64,000 bases of DNA from Richelia sinica FACHB-800 (GTDB taxonomy: Bacteria; Cyanobacteriota; Cyanobacteriia; Cyanobacteriales; Nostocaceae): positions 248,001 to 312,000 of the forward strand of contig NZ_JACJTT010000002.1 of assembly GCF_014698825.1 (NCBI RefSeq), written 5' to 3'. The notes beneath the pieces are model-generated. The model made no database searches. It was given only the letters and a program-made list of their open reading frames with translations, and had not been told where the DNA came from. The translations under genes and the position numbers were made by a program. How positions within the stretch are numbered: the first letter of the stretch is position 1; the number at the start of each line of letters is the position of its first letter. Of this stretch, positions 51,952-61,394 are shown piece after piece.

Positions 51952-53106
51952 TCATGTGGATTGTTGAATTTTGGTAAATAAATCATGATATTGTTGGTTA
52001 ATTTGTGGCGATAAGGGTAAGAGAAATTCACTTTTAGCTACAATTTCTGGACTGGGAAATAGCAAGTTTTGCACTGGTGGTTGAAACTCTTTGACATTCA
52101 CATTGGTAGCAATGGGAGAGTTAACTTTAGTGAGCAACTTAATTGTGTTAGCTGTTTGTTCCTGTAAACAGAAATCTATCCATTGATAAACTAAATCGCT
52201 GTTTTTTCCACCTTGGGGACGTATCCATACATCGGCCCACATTGCTGTTCCCGATTTGGGAACAAATGCACTCAGTTGGGGGTTACGTCCTAAAACAGGA
52301 ATGATGTCATTAGACCATCCTACAGCTAACCATGTGTCACCGATAATCAGTGGTTCTAAATATTTAGTGGAATCGTAGAATTTAACTTGTTGATTTAAGG
52401 ACTTTAATTCTGTTTCTAGGGCAGAAATTTGGTCAAGATTGGTTGTGTTGTAGGAATGACCTAACTTCTTTAAGACTAAACCAATTACTTCCCGTGGCTG
52501 GTTGAGGAGAGAAATTTGCGATCGCAATTCACTACGCCATAAATCACTCCAGTCAGTCGGTTGCCAACCTAATGCTTGGAATTTATCCCGATTATAAACT
52601 ATGGCTGTACTACCCCAACGATAAGGTACACCCCAAATTTTCCCTTGGGGGTCGGGATTTCCTTGTTCATCTCGTTTGACGAGTTCTTGCCATTTACTAT
52701 CTAAAGAAGACCATTGTTTAATTTTTGTGGTGTCTAAAGGTTCAATCAGTTTCTGACTGATTGCTGCGCTTAACCAATAGTCTCCCACTGTGGTTAAATC
52801 AGCCAGAGGATGTTTTTGACCGGATATGAATGGGATGTAACTAGTCCAGTCAGTTTTTTCTTTTCCTTGTTGCTGCTGTTGCCAAATTTTTAATTGTTTA
52901 AATAGCTGTTCTATTTGACCAATAGGAGTAAACTTGACCTGTTGTTGTTTCTGCAAACCTTTGCGAAACTGATTAACTAGCTGACCAGGTATTGAACCTT
53001 GTAATAACTGCACTTTTAGTTCTATCTGCTCTTTTCCCGCACACCCAGTCAGGAGATGGGAAATTGCTAATGTACCTGTACCCAGCAAAAAAGACCTGCG
53101 ATCCAT
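51952..53106 (-). CDS. Extracellular solute-binding lipoprotein (PotD-like)
   Basis: The 384-aa protein begins MDRRSFLLGTGTLAISHLLTGC: twin arginines and a lipobox with Cys22, so it is probably a lipid-anchored protein, possibly exported by Tat. The mature part follows the two-lobe periplasmic-binding fold (WGVPYRWGSTAIVYNRDKF is typical of PotD/spermidine-putrescine or Fe-binding relatives; DTWLAVGWSNDIIPV and SGTAMWADVWIRP). No permease or ATPase gene is adjacent, so the transporter partners lie elsewhere. The ligand is not certain; a polyamine-type substrate is suggested by family only. Confidence 0.82.
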   Translation of the reverse strand: MDRRSFLLGTGTLAISHLLTGCAGKEQIELKVQLLQGSIPGQLVNQFRKGLQKQQQVKFTPIGQIEQLFKQLKIWQQQQQGKEKTDWTSYIPFISGQKHPLADLTTVGDYWLSAAISQKLIEPLDTTKIKQWSSLDSKWQELVKRDEQGNPDPQGKIWGVPYRWGSTAIVYNRDKFQALGWQPTDWSDLWRSELRSQISLLNQPREVIGLVLKKLGHSYNTTNLDQISALETELKSLNQQVKFYDSTKYLEPLIIGDTWLAVGWSNDIIPVLGRNPQLSAFVPKSGTAMWADVWIRPQGGKNSDLVYQWIDFCLQEQTANTIKLLTKVNSPIATNVNVKEFQPPVQNLLFPSPEIVAKSEFLLPLSPQINQQYHDLFTKIQQST

Positions 53107-53627
53107 TGATTTTCTAATTTTCCACTATACATACCATATCCTGTCCAGGAGTAGTCAGGGCAGAGCAGGGGAATATCTGACTGACTTTATCCTCTTCAAA
53201 AACAGATAATAGCAAATTGCCATAGGGGAGTCAGGTTGAATTGAGGAAATTACTCCTTCAGGTGTTCAAGGGTGGATAGCAGGGAAGAGCGCAGCAGAAA
53301 CATGATTTAAATCAACAAACTATTAGAGCATTGTTATTTGCGCTGTAAACATCTGAAGTAAAGACGAAAAAAGAAAATTTTTCACATATTATTGAGATTT
53401 CTGGCTGTCCTATTCACGTGACTGTAGTTCAATTCATAGTGACAACTTAACTTTTCTCAACAAATGAAGGAGTTATGTAAATAGTTCTGATTACCTTATG
53501 TATATGTTTACTAATAAAAGTGTTAGATTCTCAAAAACTCACTGAAAAATTAAATAATTCATAAGTATGATTAATATTGTCAATATATTGAATAACATAG
53601 AGAAAATATTTGGGCAGAAGGTATTAA
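53107..53627. other. Intergenic region, 521 bp
   Basis: Divergent gap between the lipoprotein gene and a coiled-coil protein gene, AT-rich. No gene, RNA or strong repeat was recognised. Confidence 0.55.
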
Positions 53628-54002
53628 ATGGAGACATTTGAACAAGAAATCCTGTCATTAAGCCAAAAACTGGATGCGCTTTATCAAGTCATTCAGAAAC
53701 TAGATTATAGAGTCTCTCAAGCTTTATCAAGTCTGGCCACCGATCAATCCCCATCCAGAGATAATTATCTAGAAATTCAAGAACCTCAAAACTACCAGCT
53801 AAAAAGCTATATCACTTTTAATTCCGAACTAGAACATAAGGATATTTTGACGGATGGATTTTATCCAGAATTGAACCGTCAAGCAGGAGATAGGCAGATA
53901 ACTCCAGATATTCAAATTCAGAGACTCACAGCACAATTAACGGCTGCCTATAATCGCATTGCAGCGTTGGAGGAACAGTTACTCAGAGAGAGAATTTCTT
54001 AA
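53628..54002 (+). CDS. Small coiled-coil protein, 124 aa, unknown function
   Basis: Not recognised. The two ends are heptad-patterned helices (ILSLSQKLDALYQVIQKLD, about 8-26; IQRLTAQLTAAYNRIAALEEQLL, about 97-119), separated by a polar, probably disordered middle. No signal peptide. An AAGG lies eight bases before the ATG at 53628. It converges with the CobT-like gene, 53 bases apart. A structural or regulatory partner protein is plausible; nothing more can be said. Confidence 0.6.
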   Translation: METFEQEILSLSQKLDALYQVIQKLDYRVSQALSSLATDQSPSRDNYLEIQEPQNYQLKSYITFNSELEHKDILTDGFYPELNRQAGDRQITPDIQIQRLTAQLTAAYNRIAALEEQLLRERIS

Positions 54003-54055
54003 GTTTTAAGTGTGACGAGACTTAAGACCGAGAGGATGTGAAAAAGAGATCCCTG

Positions 54056-55177
54056 TTATAAATTATTAAAGCGGATAAGTTGTTCAAATTGGGCTTCAAT
54101 GGCTGCCAAAAGCTGATCCTGCTGCCAATTTTGATAAAGATGGGCAGTTATACAAGCACCTCCAGCACCAATACCTTCTTTGACAAAACCCTGCTCATAA
54201 GCTTGGAGTTGTGGATAACGGGAATCAGCAAAACTTAATTGGGTAGCTAAGAGGGTAGGTTTATGAACAAAGTCGTGAATATTACTGTTTAAATTCATTG
54301 CTAAATCGACTGTAGCACCACTTGGATCTTCTGCGACCCAACGGGTGGTGCCAACAACAATGGCTTCTGGTTGCCATGGTAATTGGTAAGATTGAGCGAT
54401 CGCCTCTATCAAAGCATAAACAGCTAACATTTGAGTACCCCCAGCTAGTAACACACCACAACTGCGACTAGCAGCGATCGCCATTCCCGCTACTACTATT
54501 TGCATCGGATCTCCTATGGCTGCGACCAATGCCAAAGGGTCTTTTGTGGGAGGCAAATTTGCTAACCCAGCTTGCACAACCGCCCATTTTTGCTCATGGT
54601 TACAAACTGGGTGACTGCTGTTGACTTTACCCCCTGCATTCACCCCTAAACCCTCTAAAACAGCCAAAGCAGTAGTCGTACCACCAACTACGCATTCACT
54701 TAACACCAGGTAACTTTGGGTCAAATTAGCACTCAAGCGCGCCCCCCAAAGCAAACCCTGTTCCAGTAAATGTTGAACGGCATCAATTGACATTGCTGCA
54801 CCTTGACTTAAACATTTAGCCACAGTCCCATCTAAATCAATAGCAGGTATAGCCGGCACCTGTGGTAAACCTGCATTGAATATATGAACCGGAATTTTCA
54901 GGTCTGCAACCACCGCACGGGAAATAATCACCGGAGAAGCCCCCGCAGTCAATGGGGGTAAGGCATACTGTGGCTGATGTTCTGCCCCAAAATATAAATA
55001 TTCTGCATCTGCACAGGCAGTATATTTTCTATCCTCTGGAGTTAATCCCGCCGCCGAAATACCGGGAATTAGCGCCGTTTCTGTAAAACCTAATACACAT
55101 ACAAAAGTAGGTAAGCAACCAAAATAACCCTTTATCCAGGCTTCGCCTTGAGAAATATTAGTATAAATTTTAATCAT
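54056..55177 (-). CDS. CobT-like nicotinate mononucleotide phosphoribosyltransferase-family protein
   Basis: The 373-aa protein resembles the cyanobacterial/archaeal CobT-like family (TIGR00303 type): VVGGTTTALAVLEGLG, the NSSHPVCNHEQKW segment, LVAAIGDPMQIVVAGMAIAAS, GVLLAGGTQMLAVYALIEA and the C-terminal GFVKEGIGAGGACI. CobT uses nicotinate mononucleotide and a base to make the lower nucleotide loop of cobamides; many cyanobacteria make pseudocobalamin, so the base may be adenine. No other cob gene is near. I choose the ATG at 55175-55177; the longer in-frame start at 55243 gives an unrelated extension. Confidence 0.83.
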   Translation of the reverse strand: MIKIYTNISQGEAWIKGYFGCLPTFVCVLGFTETALIPGISAAGLTPEDRKYTACADAEYLYFGAEHQPQYALPPLTAGASPVIISRAVVADLKIPVHIFNAGLPQVPAIPAIDLDGTVAKCLSQGAAMSIDAVQHLLEQGLLWGARLSANLTQSYLVLSECVVGGTTTALAVLEGLGVNAGGKVNSSHPVCNHEQKWAVVQAGLANLPPTKDPLALVAAIGDPMQIVVAGMAIAASRSCGVLLAGGTQMLAVYALIEAIAQSYQLPWQPEAIVVGTTRWVAEDPSGATVDLAMNLNSNIHDFVHKPTLLATQLSFADSRYPQLQAYEQGFVKEGIGAGGACITAHLYQNWQQDQLLAAIEAQFEQLIRFNNL

Positions 55178-55309
55178 AAAACTATTTTCTGTTACATACA
55201 GGCAGAAGATGTGACTAATCTTCTTGCTTCTGTTCGCCTTCACGTAGTGTGCCGTAGCGCAGCTATATTTCTATTCGCACAGCGTGGCATTCCCCAAGGC
55301 ATCAGCCAT

Positions 55310-55401
55310 ACTCCTGACTTCTGAACTTCTGAACTCCTGAACTTCTGAACTCCTGAACTTCTGAACTCCTGAACTTCTGAACTCCTGACTCCTGAACTCC
55401 T
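55310..55401. repeat. Short tandem repeat, 8-base units AACTTCTG/AACTCCTG
   Basis: AACTTCTG and AACTCCTG alternate about four times each (a 16-bp super-unit), framed by shorter 7-base variants (ACTCCTG, ACTTCTG). This fits the short tandemly repeated repetitive sequences known from heterocystous cyanobacteria. It lies between the CobT-like and DUF2232 genes, ending two bases before the latter's stop. Confidence 0.85.
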
Positions 55402-55403
55402 AA

Positions 55404-56111
55404 TCATTCATAATCCATCAATACTTGCACCCAACGTGGTGGACGGGGAATAGGATTTCCTAGTCGGTCTAACAATAACCAGGAAGCCAGATGGACGACA
55501 AATAGATAAATTAAATTATTGAGGGCAATTAAAGCGATCGCACCAGCTTGAATTAAAAATACACTGGGACTAGCTAAAATTTCCAGTTTGAGGAATATCC
55601 AGCCAATAATATCCGTAACTTGATTAATTACATAAATCCACAGGTCTTCACCCGATAACAGCGACAGCAGCCACAGGCGAAAAAACACCCCTATTGTCCC
55701 TAATATCATGCCTAAGGTGATGGAAACAACCCAGGAGACACGTCGATACCAAGTTGCCCCTAAAAGTACGCCCATAAAGGCAAAGGGCATCACAAATAAT
55801 AAACTCCGCACAGGCCCCATTAGCACGGCTAACAATAAGCCAGAAGTTAGGGCTGCCATCCAAGCTGCCCGTTTGCCCCAACGTAAATAAACTAAAGCAA
55901 TGGGGACAGGAAAAAAGATTCTCAGGACTGGCCCCAAGGGAAAATAGAAATTAATGAACCAAATTAAACTGGCAGTGCTGGCTAAAAATGCCGTTTCCAC
56001 CATTCGCAAGGGTGCATCAACCTGAATTTGGGGTTGGGTTAATTGTAGCGGTGAAGAAGCAAGCGATCGCTCTTCTTCTGGTTCCTCTTTTTGGGAATCA
56101 ATAATACTCAT
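55404..56111 (-). CDS. DUF2232-family multi-pass membrane protein
   Basis: The 235-aa protein has about six transmembrane segments after a hydrophilic N terminus rich in Glu (DSQKEEPEEERS). The FPVPIALVYLRWGKRAAW motif and the following GPVRSLLFVMPFAFMGVLLG are typical of DUF2232. The ending (RPPRWVQVLMDYE) is cytoplasmic. Function unknown; some relatives resemble substrate-binding subunits of energy-coupling transporters, which remains inference. The start is the ATG at 56109-56111. The Crp/Fnr gene lies 53 bases upstream in the same direction, so both may be co-transcribed. Confidence 0.75.
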   Translation of the reverse strand: MSIIDSQKEEPEEERSLASSPLQLTQPQIQVDAPLRMVETAFLASTASLIWFINFYFPLGPVLRIFFPVPIALVYLRWGKRAAWMAALTSGLLLAVLMGPVRSLLFVMPFAFMGVLLGATWYRRVSWVVSITLGMILGTIGVFFRLWLLSLLSGEDLWIYVINQVTDIIGWIFLKLEILASPSVFLIQAGAIALIALNNLIYLFVVHLASWLLLDRLGNPIPRPPRWVQVLMDYE

Positions 56112-56164
56112 GTTTAGTATTTAGACAGGATAGAGACAAATATTGTGGATAAATAAACAAGCAA

Positions 56165-56863
56165 CTAAACTATCATTTTTTCTAAAGCTGACAAATCGGG
56201 AATACACAGAATATCTTGATCCCGGACAATCAAACCTTTTTTTTCTAACCGTGTCAATACTCTTGTTACCGTTTCCCGTGCTAGTCCACTCAAGCTACTC
56301 AGTTCTCGATGGGGTAAATTGGGAATTTCTGTACCTGTCTGTCCACGTTTACCTTGACCTTCTGCCAAAAACAGCAAAGTATCTGCCACCCGTGATTGAC
56401 TGTCTGATTCCCGCAACCGCAAACGACGATTGACCTGCCGCAGACGACGGGCCATCAACTGTGCTAATCTCAATCCTGCTAAAGGCTCACTGTTTAACAA
56501 CTTCACAAAATCTTGAGCAGGCATACTGCCAATCATAGTCGGCATGAGAGTGATCACGTCAGTGGAACGAGGCACTTCATCCAACGCTGCCATTTCTCCA
56601 AATAATTCGCCCTTACCGAGAATATTCAGTGTTACCTCTTTACCCTCTAAATTGTAAGTCCGAATTTTTACCCATCCATCTAAAATAAAATATACAGAAC
56701 CACCCCAGTCATTTTCTAGCAGAATTACTTGATTGGGTGGGTGAGCGCGGCTAACAAGATGAGTGGTGGCTTTTTCCACCACAGACTCAGGTAGCCCTTG
56801 AAAAAAGGGGACTGAGTTAATCCAAATGTGAGCGGGTGTTTGCAAACTATATCGGTCTTCCAT
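56165..56863 (-). CDS. Crp/Fnr-family transcriptional regulator
   Basis: The 232-aa protein has an N-terminal cyclic-nucleotide-binding-like beta-roll (about 20-140) with GELFGEMAALDEVPRSTDV, retaining the Glu and Arg-Ser positions that hold the nucleotide in Crp. A long dimerisation helix follows (about 130-155), then a C-terminal winged helix with HRELSSLSGLARETVTRVL (about 183-202). It lacks the Cys cluster of Fnr. It may respond to cAMP or another effector and should bind a TGTGA-like palindrome. Start ATG at 56861-56863. Its targets are unknown. Confidence 0.88.
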   Translation of the reverse strand: MEDRYSLQTPAHIWINSVPFFQGLPESVVEKATTHLVSRAHPPNQVILLENDWGGSVYFILDGWVKIRTYNLEGKEVTLNILGKGELFGEMAALDEVPRSTDVITLMPTMIGSMPAQDFVKLLNSEPLAGLRLAQLMARRLRQVNRRLRLRESDSQSRVADTLLFLAEGQGKRGQTGTEIPNLPHRELSSLSGLARETVTRVLTRLEKKGLIVRDQDILCIPDLSALEKMIV

Positions 56864-57375
56864 GAGAACATTTTTATTAAAGCTGCTATTAACACAACAA
56901 GCAATAGTGCCATCATCAGCCTAAGTTATTAAAACACAGTCCCTTATCTAAGATATAGCAGGTGAGAGGCAGCAGGAGCTAGGAAAAGCAAGGACAGTAG
57001 GTGAACTAGGGTGGAGATAAACATACTTTTTTGCTCATGTCCTCACCGCCTTGATTCCAGTCTGATCAGTTATATATCAGGCTCAATATAACGGATGTAC
57101 AGAGAAACTCGACGTAATTTCTGCATATGATTATTGTCCTTGAGGAAAGGAGGAAGTGCCAATAGGCTTTTGGCAGTGAGAATTTCTGGATCAGTCCAAT
57201 GGCAGACAGGATAGAGAAAACATCAATAACTGAATTACGGCTTATGTTGCATATCCCATTAATTCATCACATAATTGCCCCAGAGAAGTTTAAGCTAAAA
57301 TTTTTGCTACTTAGAACTTCAGTAATTATAAGTCTCATCTCTATCAACGTACATTTCTCTCTAAGGTAATTTAAC
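56864..57375. other. Intergenic region, 512 bp
   Basis: Divergent gap between the Crp/Fnr gene and the 1282-aa protein gene. At 56957-56972 TATAGCAGGTGAGAGG resembles the left end of the TATAGC-ended repeat. No gene or RNA seen. Confidence 0.5.
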
Positions 57376-60300
57376 GTGACTTCCCGTGCAGACGATATTC
57401 ACAAACTGATCGCAGATATCGACAACTTACTAGCTAATGGCGGTAAGCGCCTGTCTAAGCTGCTTTCCGGTCAAGGGCAAGAAGAAAGAGAAGTTTTACA
57501 GCGAGTCCGTGACTTCCTGGTCAAGATGAATGGTAGTGAGGCATCAGGTAATGAATCTGTGTCTCCAGTCTCTTCCCAGTTGTTAGAGCGTTTTGTGGAG
57601 CAGAGTCAAAGACAGTCTGTATCATCCTATTATCCCTCTGCACCAGCCCAAGCAGCCATTGAAGTTGAACAGTTAAAAGTTGAATTTTCCGTATTATTAC
57701 AGCCTTTAAAAACAGAAATTTCCGATTTGTTACAAGAAAGAGAAACTTTAATTCAAGAAATTAGGCAATTAGAACAAAAGCGGTTACAAAATTACTCCTT
57801 AACGCAACAATTAGCACATCAAGAACAAATGATTTCCGAGTTCTTACAGGTGCTCGTAAGTCGTCTGGTTCCCAACTTAATGCCGATTTTTAGCCAAATT
57901 ATGGCGAATATCGCTGCTAATAATCCGGAAGGTGGTCAACATCAAACTTTAGAATTGTTACCAACTGCCATCCCACCAATTTTAGAATCAACGGAACGGA
58001 TGGAGAAGTTAGCTAATTTGGCCAGGGAGTTAGATCAGCGTTTACTGTCCTTGGATGGTACGGTTAATGTTGTTTTTGAATCTCTAGAGCAAAATATTAA
58101 AACCTATCATGAGTCCTTGTCGTCAGCAGTAGCGAATATGCACAATCAAGGACTACAGGGTGAAAAGTTGATTGCGACGTTGATTAAGAATCTACAACAA
58201 CCTCTATCATCAACCTCTAGTCAACCAGATAGTCTGTCTCAGTTAAATGTTGCAAGTAGTTCTAATTTAGAAGTTGGGTTAAGTCCGACTCCAGAAACAT
58301 CAACGCAGTTAGAGGATTTATCTTTATTCTCGAATGTAGCTGAGACTAGTGAACCTGTGACTTTGGCGGATTTAGATGTGGTGTTATCACAGCTAACTGG
58401 TGAACAGCCTCCTGCTAGTACAACTAATGATGTTAGTGTCAGCACTCCTGTCCAACCTGCTAATGTGGTGGTGCGTGGGGATGCAGTAGAACAGTTGTAT
58501 GCAAGTTTATTTAGTAGTGAAGAATCAAGTTCTATTGCGGCTGCACCAACAACCCAGGTAGGTAGTGAATCTCCAGAAATAGCTGCTGTGCCTAATTTAG
58601 TGGAACCACAACCAGTGGCTGAAGATTTATCAGCACCAGAAGTAGAAGAGAAGGAAGTTGAGTTACCAACTACATCACCAACGCTACTCAAATCTGTAGA
58701 AGCAGAGGTAGAACCAGAAGAGGCTGATTTGGATTTATTAGCACAACCAGAAATACCAGAGGTTCAGCCGTCAATTTCTGCTGCTTCACCAACGTTATTG
58801 TGGATAGACACCAATGATACTACTTTAGGGGGTGCCCCTTCTCTGCCCGATGGTGCGGATACGATTACAGTGTTGACGGATTTATTAATTGATAGCGATG
58901 TTGAAGTTTCTCCAGACCATACTCCAGAACTAACGCCATCTGCACCAGCAGCAGTTCCCCTTGATAACAACTATATTCCTGCTTCTCCCCAAGAAAATCT
59001 TTTATCTTTAGAGAGTTATGAGGCAGCTAATATCCCAGAAATCATTTTAAATGAGCAACAGCTGGAGCGATTAAATCATGATTTAGCAGATTTTGATCAA
59101 CAAATAGGCTCATCTTGGCAACCGACTTCCCCGGTGGAAAACATCCCAAAGGTTGGGGTAACGGAAAATATTTCCTCTACTCCGTTGGATGCGGTACAAC
59201 TGCCTGAGTTGGAGACTCAGGTAGATATTAACCCTGTCGCTGAAAAAAAAAAGGAAGCCTCTATTTCTGCTTCACTCAGTTCTTTGCTAACGGGTATAAA
59301 CTTCAACGATACACCTGCCGATGCCAACCGGGTTTTTGATTCTGTTTGGTATTTAGGGATTGATTTAGGAACCACTGGCATTTCTGCGGCTTTATTAAAT
59401 CGCGCTACATCTATTGTTTATCCCATTTGTTGGTCTGCGGAAACTCAAGCTAACACAAATACTTTCCAAGAATCTTTTCGATTACCAGCAGAGGTTTATT
59501 TACCCACTACCACAACTTCCCATCCTGAAGGAGAAAAGGCTGGCAATACTGAGCAAACCTCACCGACATCTGTGGCACAGGATACTGACCCAGCTAGTCA
59601 AAATCTCTACTCTACCCAGTTAAAACCCTATTTACAGGTGGCTATTCCCTATAAGCGGGAACGACAAAAATGGGAACCAGTGTTACAGTTAAATGAGTTT
59701 GCGGCTGGGCCATTAATTTGGGTGGTGCGATCGCTCTCTAAACTCCTATTAACCCTAAAATCTAATCAAACTAGCACTACTCCGGCTTTAATTGCCAATG
59801 CTATTGGTTTAGATGGGCAAAGTTATACCAATATCATTAATAATTTGGCTGGGGTAATTTGCACTTGTCCCTCTAGCTGGACGGAACAATATCGATTTAA
59901 TGTGCGGGAAGCTATATTGGCCAGTAAACTTGTTTCCCATCCCCAACAAGTATTTTTTATTGAAGAAGCGATCGCTAGTTTGCTGCCAGAATTAGATAGT
60001 GTGAAATATCCCTTAATTCAAGTCAGCACTCCCCAAGGTTTGCGGATATTGAAAAATAGTGAGCATCCTTTAGTTGGCAATACTCTGGTGGTGAATATCG
60101 GTTCTACAGCCACCGAAATGGCCTTGGTTGACTTACCCACAGAAATGGAGGAACTAAAGCACCAAGACTTCATGCTTCACAGTTTCGCCTATGCTGGGAA
60201 GGGAATTGAACAGGATATTATTTGCCAATTACTCCTACCACCGAAATCACGTCAATCTCGCTTTGAGGCAGAATCTCAAGGTAACACAGCCGATAGTAAT

Positions 60301-61224
60301 CTTTGGCATTGGCAACCCTCCATCCCCGGTTTAGACCAAATGCAATGGCATTCCTTGGGGTTAGAAGCTTTGGAAATACCGCGAGTGGGAGAACCAGATT
60401 CGGCCATGCGTATTCGCTTGCAGCAACGGCTAGAAAGCTCAATTTTGGGACAAGCTTTATTAGATGCAGCGATCGCTCTAAAACTGATTTTACAGCACCA
60501 AGAAACCTTCATTTTAGAATTAGCTGACCAACGCTGGATCTTGCAACGTCGCGACTTAGAAAGTCAAGTCTTTGTCCCCTTTGTCCGTCGTCTCAACCGC
60601 GAACTCAACAAATTATTAGTAGCCCGTGGTATTCCCACCGAAGGCATCAACCAAGCAGTTCTCACCGGGGGTGTAGCTTCCGTGGAGACAGTTAATCGTT
60701 GGTTACGGCAAAAACTTCCCAACGCCAAAATCATCCAAGATATTAGCGTAGACAGCGAAACCTTCAGTAGCCGTGTTGCTTATGGCTTGTCAGTCTTACC
60801 ACTCCATCCCCAAGTCCTAGAAGTCCCCAGACAGCAATACACCGACTATTTCCTATTTACAGAACTGCTGAAACTCCTACCCGAAAGAACCCTATCCTTC
60901 ACCGAAGTTTTGCAGTTATTTGAAAATCGCGGTATCAACACCCGTATTTGTCAGCAACGACTCCTGGCATTTTTAGAAGGAGAACTACCCCCTGGTTTAA
61001 TTCCCTCCCTCCTAGACTCCAACTGGTTGACCCAAAACTCCCAAGTCAACTTTGATTACCAAGTCCTAGCAGCCGTCCCCCTCTTTGAAAAACAAGGCAA
61101 TCTCACCTATCGTCCCAACCCACAACAAGTATCTTCCCTGCGACGCTACCTAGATGCTATTCAAGCTAGCACCCTCCAATCTCTAGAGGAACCATACCTA
61201 GTTAATTTGGGAGTAGAAGTATAG
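57376..61224 (+). CDS. Large coiled-coil protein with C-terminal Hsp70/actin-like ATPase domain
   Basis: The 1282-aa protein has three parts. Residues 1-290 are helical with coiled coils (EIRQLEQKRLQNYSLTQQL). Residues 290-650 are a low-complexity, acidic, Pro/Ser/Thr/Val-rich linker. From about 655 to 1150 comes an Hsp70/actin-fold ATPase: phosphate-1 LGIDLGTTGISAALLN (about 657-672), phosphate-2 VVNIGSTATEMALVDL (about 903-918) and adenosine motif LTGGVASVETVNRWL (about 1095-1109). The last 130 residues are helical. The peptide-binding domain of DnaK is missing, so it is a DnaK-related ATPase rather than a classical chaperone. The start is a GTG with AAGG nine bases upstream. Function unknown. 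Confidence 0.85.
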   Translation: MTSRADDIHKLIADIDNLLANGGKRLSKLLSGQGQEEREVLQRVRDFLVKMNGSEASGNESVSPVSSQLLERFVEQSQRQSVSSYYPSAPAQAAIEVEQLKVEFSVLLQPLKTEISDLLQERETLIQEIRQLEQKRLQNYSLTQQLAHQEQMISEFLQVLVSRLVPNLMPIFSQIMANIAANNPEGGQHQTLELLPTAIPPILESTERMEKLANLARELDQRLLSLDGTVNVVFESLEQNIKTYHESLSSAVANMHNQGLQGEKLIATLIKNLQQPLSSTSSQPDSLSQLNVASSSNLEVGLSPTPETSTQLEDLSLFSNVAETSEPVTLADLDVVLSQLTGEQPPASTTNDVSVSTPVQPANVVVRGDAVEQLYASLFSSEESSSIAAAPTTQVGSESPEIAAVPNLVEPQPVAEDLSAPEVEEKEVELPTTSPTLLKSVEAEVEPEEADLDLLAQPEIPEVQPSISAASPTLLWIDTNDTTLGGAPSLPDGADTITVLTDLLIDSDVEVSPDHTPELTPSAPAAVPLDNNYIPASPQENLLSLESYEAANIPEIILNEQQLERLNHDLADFDQQIGSSWQPTSPVENIPKVGVTENISSTPLDAVQLPELETQVDINPVAEKKKEASISASLSSLLTGINFNDTPADANRVFDSVWYLGIDLGTTGISAALLNRATSIVYPICWSAETQANTNTFQESFRLPAEVYLPTTTTSHPEGEKAGNTEQTSPTSVAQDTDPASQNLYSTQLKPYLQVAIPYKRERQKWEPVLQLNEFAAGPLIWVVRSLSKLLLTLKSNQTSTTPALIANAIGLDGQSYTNIINNLAGVICTCPSSWTEQYRFNVREAILASKLVSHPQQVFFIEEAIASLLPELDSVKYPLIQVSTPQGLRILKNSEHPLVGNTLVVNIGSTATEMALVDLPTEMEELKHQDFMLHSFAYAGKGIEQDIICQLLLPPKSRQSRFEAESQGNTADSNLWHWQPSIPGLDQMQWHSLGLEALEIPRVGEPDSAMRIRLQQRLESSILGQALLDAAIALKLILQHQETFILELADQRWILQRRDLESQVFVPFVRRLNRELNKLLVARGIPTEGINQAVLTGGVASVETVNRWLRQKLPNAKIIQDISVDSETFSSRVAYGLSVLPLHPQVLEVPRQQYTDYFLFTELLKLLPERTLSFTEVLQLFENRGINTRICQQRLLAFLEGELPPGLIPSLLDSNWLTQNSQVNFDYQVLAAVPLFEKQGNLTYRPNPQQVSSLRRYLDAIQASTLQSLEEPYLVNLGVEV

Positions 61225-61225
61225 G

Positions 61226-61263
61226 AGGTGACAGGTGATAGGTGACAGGTGACAGGTGACAGA
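61226..61263 (+). repeat. Tandem heptamer repeat GGTGACA
   Basis: GGTGACAGGTGATAGGTGAC and two to three further units, starting right after the stop of the 1282-aa gene. The same heptamer occurs in the left part of the 38859 repeat. Confidence 0.75.
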
Positions 61264-61294
61264 AAGAGAGGAGGAGGAACAAGAAGATATTCGT

Positions 61295-61330
61295 CCTTGT
61301 CTTCTTTGTCCCCCTTGTCTCCCTTGTCCC
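61295..61330 (+). repeat. Tandem 9-base repeat CCTTGTCCC
   Basis: Four 9-base units: CCTTGTCTT, CTTTGTCCC, CCTTGTCTC, CCTTGTCCC. A second, unrelated unit length only 30 bases from the GGTGACA run. Confidence 0.7.
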
Positions 61331-61394
61331 CCATGAGCAACTGCCGTATCGAAGACTACAATCTATACCTCTGCGCCTCTGCGTGCAAAAAACA

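Noticed and set aside
55310-55401. CRISPR array
   Set aside because: Units are 7-8 bases with no spacers; it is a short tandem repeat. No CRISPR-like repeat-spacer pattern was seen anywhere in the window.
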